Shown: in pieces, positions 61,432-64,000 of the stretch
Layout: every line of letters starts with the position of its first letter
Numbering within the stretch: position 1 is the stretch's first letter
DNA from: JBMHDN01 sp049889355
GTDB lineage: Bacteria; Pseudomonadota; Alphaproteobacteria; Puniceispirillales; Puniceispirillaceae
Length of the DNA stretch: 64,000 nt
NCBI GenBank assembly: GCA_049889355.1
Contig: JBMHDN010000046.1
Location: forward strand, 1 to 64,000
Direction of reading: 5' to 3'
Program-made: the position numbers and the translations under genes
The notes under the pieces: model-generated
Told to the model about the DNA's origin: nothing
Databases searched by the model: none
Seen by the model: the letters and a program-made list of their open reading frames with translations, nothing else

Positions 61432-63153
61432 TTGGCTTCAAATGCAAGTGATGTGGCAGGCGCCACAGCCGAAAATTTTAGCGATCTGCTGGCTGAAAGC
61501 TTTGCAGAGAACACAACTGTTGAAGGCAGCGTCGTACGCGGCTTTGTCATCAATCTTGAAGGTGATCACGTCATCATTGATGTGGGCCTGAAATCAGAGG
61601 GCCGTGTGCCACTCAAAGAATTCGCCGCACCAGGTCAAGACCCGGAAATTGCGATTGGCGATACTGTAGAAGTTTTTGTAGAGCGGATGGAAGACCGCGA
61701 AGGCCAGGCTGTACTCAGCCGTGAGAAGGCCCGTCGCGAAGAAGCTTGGGTTGTTCTGGAAAATGCCTTTGAAGCACAAGAGCGTGTTACAGGTGTTATC
61801 TTTGGCCGCGTAAAAGGTGGCTTCACTGTTGACCTGTCAGGTGCAACGGCCTTCCTGCCAGGCTCTCAGGTAGATATCCGCCCTGTGCATGATGTGGGCG
61901 CGCTGATGGGCACACCTCAGCCATTCCAAATCCTGAAAATCGACCGCCGCCGTGGCAATATCGTTGTCTCACGCCGCGCTGTTCTGGAAGAATCCAGAGC
62001 CGAAGCCCGCTCTGAGCTGGTCTCAAACCTCTCAGAAGGTCAAATCCTGCAAGGTGTGGTCAAGAACATCACCGATTATGGTGCGTTCGTTGATCTGGGC
62101 GGTGTTGACGGCCTGCTGCATGTCACTGACATTGCATGGCGCCGTATCAACCATCCATCAGAAGCCCTGACTGTGGGCCAGACTGTGGATGTTCAGGTTA
62201 TCCGCTTTAACCAGGAAACCCAGCGTATTTCCCTTGGTATGAAGCAGCTGCAGGCAGACCCATGGTCAACCGCTGCTGAGAAATACCAGAAGGGTGTCAA
62301 GCTGACTGGCCGCGTGACCAACATCACCGATTACGGCGCTTTTGTTGAGCTGGATGATGGTGTTGAAGGTCTGGTCCATGTGTCTGAAATGAGCTGGACA
62401 AAGAAGAATGTTCACCCAGGCAAGTTTGTTTCAACCAGCCAGGAAATCGAAGTGATGGTCCTGGATGTAGATATGACCAAGCGTCGTATCTCACTGGGTC
62501 TCAAGCAGTGCACAACCAACCCTTGGGAAAGCTTCCAGAGCACCTATCAGGTTGGCTCAACTGTTGAAGGTGAAATCCGCAATATCACTGAATTCGGCCT
62601 GTTTGTGGGTCTGACAGAAGATATTGACGGTCTGGTGCATCTGTCTGACATCTCATGGGAGATGAGCGGCGAAGCAGCACTGGAAGGCTTCAATAAAGGT
62701 GATATGGTAACCGCCAAGATTCTGGATATTGATCTGGATAAAGAGCGCGTTTCACTGGGCATCAAGCAGCTGGGTGAAGACCCGATTGCAGGCGCATTGA
62801 GCGGCGTGAAGAAGGGCGAGACTGTTACTTGCACCATCACCGCTGTGACCGAACAAGGTCTGGAAGTGAAGGTCGGCGACTCTCTGTCTGGCTTTATCCG
62901 CCGCGGCGATCTGGCCCGCGACCGGGCAGACCAGCGCACTGAGCGTTTTGCTGTGGATGAGAAAGTGGATGCACAAATCACTTCTATCGACAACAAATCT
63001 GGCAAGCTGAACCTGTCAATCAAGGCCCGCGAAATCTCAGAAGAGAAGCAGGCAATGGCTGATTTTGGTTCATCTGACAGCGGTGCCAGCCTTGGTGATA
63101 TCCTGGGTGCGGCGCTGGCCAAAAAAGAAGATTCAGACAAGTCTGACGCCTAA
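61432..63153 (+). CDS. rpsA: 30S ribosomal protein S1
   Basis: RNA-binding ribosomal protein essential for translation of structured mRNAs. The 573-residue protein contains six S1 domains, each with the G-x-V-x-x-I-x-x-(Y/F)-G-(A/L)-F-V core (ITDYGAFVDLGGVDGLLHV and ITDYGAFVELDDGVEG are the clearest). No in-frame ATG exists near the 5' end; TTG at 61432 preceded by GGAG 7 bases upstream gives (M)ASNASDVAG. The Lys/Asp/Ser-rich C-terminal end is usual. Strong terminator follows. Third gene of the aroA-cmk-rpsA cluster. Confidence 0.94.
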   Translation: MASNASDVAGATAENFSDLLAESFAENTTVEGSVVRGFVINLEGDHVIIDVGLKSEGRVPLKEFAAPGQDPEIAIGDTVEVFVERMEDREGQAVLSREKARREEAWVVLENAFEAQERVTGVIFGRVKGGFTVDLSGATAFLPGSQVDIRPVHDVGALMGTPQPFQILKIDRRRGNIVVSRRAVLEESRAEARSELVSNLSEGQILQGVVKNITDYGAFVDLGGVDGLLHVTDIAWRRINHPSEALTVGQTVDVQVIRFNQETQRISLGMKQLQADPWSTAAEKYQKGVKLTGRVTNITDYGAFVELDDGVEGLVHVSEMSWTKKNVHPGKFVSTSQEIEVMVLDVDMTKRRISLGLKQCTTNPWESFQSTYQVGSTVEGEIRNITEFGLFVGLTEDIDGLVHLSDISWEMSGEAALEGFNKGDMVTAKILDIDLDKERVSLGIKQLGEDPIAGALSGVKKGETVTCTITAVTEQGLEVKVGDSLSGFIRRGDLARDRADQRTERFAVDEKVDAQITSIDNKSGKLNLSIKAREISEEKQAMADFGSSDSGASLGDILGAALAKKEDSDKSDA

Positions 63154-63184
63154 TTTTACAAGGCGCCTATCTGACATTTATAAG

Positions 63185-63211
63185 AAGGCCAGCTGTGATG
63201 CTGGCCTTTTT
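63185..63211 (+). terminator. Rho-independent terminator of rpsA
   Basis: AAGGCCAGC (63185-63193) pairs with GCTGGCCTT (63200-63208), loop TGTGAT, ending in a T5 run. Confidence 0.93.
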
Positions 63212-63314
63212 CTTTTGTGCAAGCTGGTTAGATCAGACCATGCGGCGCTGTCTGATTTGGCTGAAAATTGAAGCAAACACACCTATTACAGCCAGATTTA
63301 AGCGGTTTGTGATA

Positions 63315-63343
63315 TTGACAGAAACAGCTTTGAGCGACATCAT
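63315..63343 (+). promoter_or_regulatory. Candidate promoter of ihfB
   Basis: A perfect TTGACA (63315-63320) and CATCAT (63338-63343), 17 bases apart, lie about 30 bases before the ihfB start. Confidence 0.5.
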
Positions 63344-63375
63344 AAAAGCCTGATTGGTATAGGCGGAGAAGCAGG

Positions 63376-63657
63376 ATGACCAAATCTGAGTTGATCGCCA
63401 GACTGGCTGCACAAAATCCGGATCTCTATCACCGTGATATTGAACGGCTTGTGCACACATTTTTTGATACAATCGTCGAAGCTCTGGAAGATGGTGATCG
63501 CGTTGAATTGCGCGGTTTTGGGACTTTTTCCACCCGCACGCATCAGGCCCGCCAAGGCCGCAATCCACGTACCGGCGAATCAGTGGCAGTCGCTGAAAAA
63601 ACAGTCCCATTTTTCAAAATGGGTAAGGCAATGCGTGAACGGCTGAATCGCAGCTAA
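63376..63657 (+). CDS. ihfB: Integration host factor beta subunit
   Basis: DNA-bending nucleoid protein, partner of IhfA. 93 residues; the HU/IHF signature is [21 protein letters not shown], and [10 protein letters not shown] is the strand before the DNA-inserting arm. Residues [13 protein letters not shown] form helix 1. The ATG at 63376 follows GGAGAAGCAGG. Terminator and promoter-like sequence upstream separate it from rpsA. Confidence 0.96.
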   Translation: MTKSELIARLAAQNPDLYHRDIERLVHTFFDTIVEALEDGDRVELRGFGTFSTRTHQARQGRNPRTGESVAVAEKTVPFFKMGKAMRERLNRS

Positions 63658-63659
63658 AC

Positions 63660-63998
63660 ATGTCTGCGGCTGGCTCTTCTTTATCCTGGGTAGGACGTGT
63701 CATCTGGCTGTTCTTAACCCTTATATTGCTTTTTTTAATCGCCTCTTTTGCCAGCTCTAATCAAGATATCATCCAGCTTGGCATCTGGCCTTTTGATGGC
63801 CAGCTTAGCCTGCCTGTCTGGGTTGCGGTATCATCTGCGCTCGCCATTGGCACTTTATTTGGGGCCTTTATGGTCTGGCTGTCTGTTTTGCGCTTGCGCG
63901 CACGGCTCTGGCAAGAAGAGCGCAAAAGCATTCAAATAAAAAAGAAATTGGCTGCTTTAGAAAGCGTTGAAGAGGAAACAGGGCGCGATGCAGGCTGA
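63660..63998 (+). CDS. lapA: LapA-domain (DUF1049) membrane protein
   Basis: A 112-residue inner-membrane protein with two helices (FLTLILLFLIASFASSNQ and VWVAVSSALAIGTLFGAFMV) and a charged C-terminal coiled coil (EERKSIQIKKKLAALE). Matches the LapA/DUF1049 family, which in E. coli acts with LapB in controlling LPS synthesis; the role in Alphaproteobacteria is less clear. It starts two bases after ihfB, so is co-transcribed. The last codon is at the window end. Confidence 0.85.
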   Translation: MSAAGSSLSWVGRVIWLFLTLILLFLIASFASSNQDIIQLGIWPFDGQLSLPVWVAVSSALAIGTLFGAFMVWLSVLRLRARLWQEERKSIQIKKKLAALESVEEETGRDAG

Positions 63999-64000
63999 TA

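Overview
The window is a dense, roughly 50% G+C stretch of a chromosome, most likely from a marine alphaproteobacterium (a SAR116-like lineage is a guess from gene style, not shown). Support for Alphaproteobacteria comes from Coq7, an IalB-family protein, a DUF3035 lipoprotein, a FYDLN_acid (TIGR02300) protein, the rpsA-ihfB-lapA order and a small RNA that looks like the alphaproteobacterial MmgR/ar8 family. No phage, transposon, CRISPR array or rRNA operon was seen.

Layout: 1-2711 lipid A genes (waaA 3' end, lpxK, an LpxL-like acyltransferase). 2726-16585 housekeeping genes: xseA, purD, tadA, rluB, rsmD, mutL, a DUF3035 lipoprotein, lspA, ileS, ribF, an MscS channel and a ChaC-like enzyme. 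16646-26282 looks like a catabolic/uptake module: IclR regulator, Asp/Asn beta-hydroxylase-like oxygenase, a peptide-type ABC importer (fused double ATPase, two permeases, Tat-exported binding protein), an unknown 62-residue protein and an MmgE/PrpD enzyme. 26522-31055 holds tRNA-Leu(CAA), a VTT membrane protein, a DsbB-like protein, coq7, an HNH nuclease, an alpha/beta hydrolase and gluQ. 31121-31222 is a compact sRNA gene with its own promoter and terminator. 31321-35812 is a tight leftward operon psd-pssA-panB-panC-MFS.

35925-47857 is the most accessory-looking part: an HELIH-containing protein with a long repetitive Pro/Ala/Glu tail, a GlcG/HbpS-like protein, an exported Ig-like repeat protein, a photolyase-like protein that begins with the FAD-binding domain, two head-to-head AEC transporters, bioY, an AzgA-like purine permease behind a structured leader, an acyltransferase and thiamine pyrophosphokinase. 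47958-53006 is a type I secretion operon (TolC, ABC, HlyD) without an adjacent substrate.

53279-63998 returns to core functions: trmL, ialB, a nitroreductase, RNase D, lptC-lptA-lptB, tRNA-Ala(GGC), a FYDLN protein, aroA-cmk-rpsA, ihfB and lapA. The envelope theme recurs: lipid A synthesis, LPS transport (Lpt), phospholipid synthesis, lipoprotein maturation and type I secretion. The best candidates for something undescribed are the purine-permease leader RNA, the sRNA, the photolyase-like protein with its unassigned C-terminal half, and the HELIH/repeat protein.
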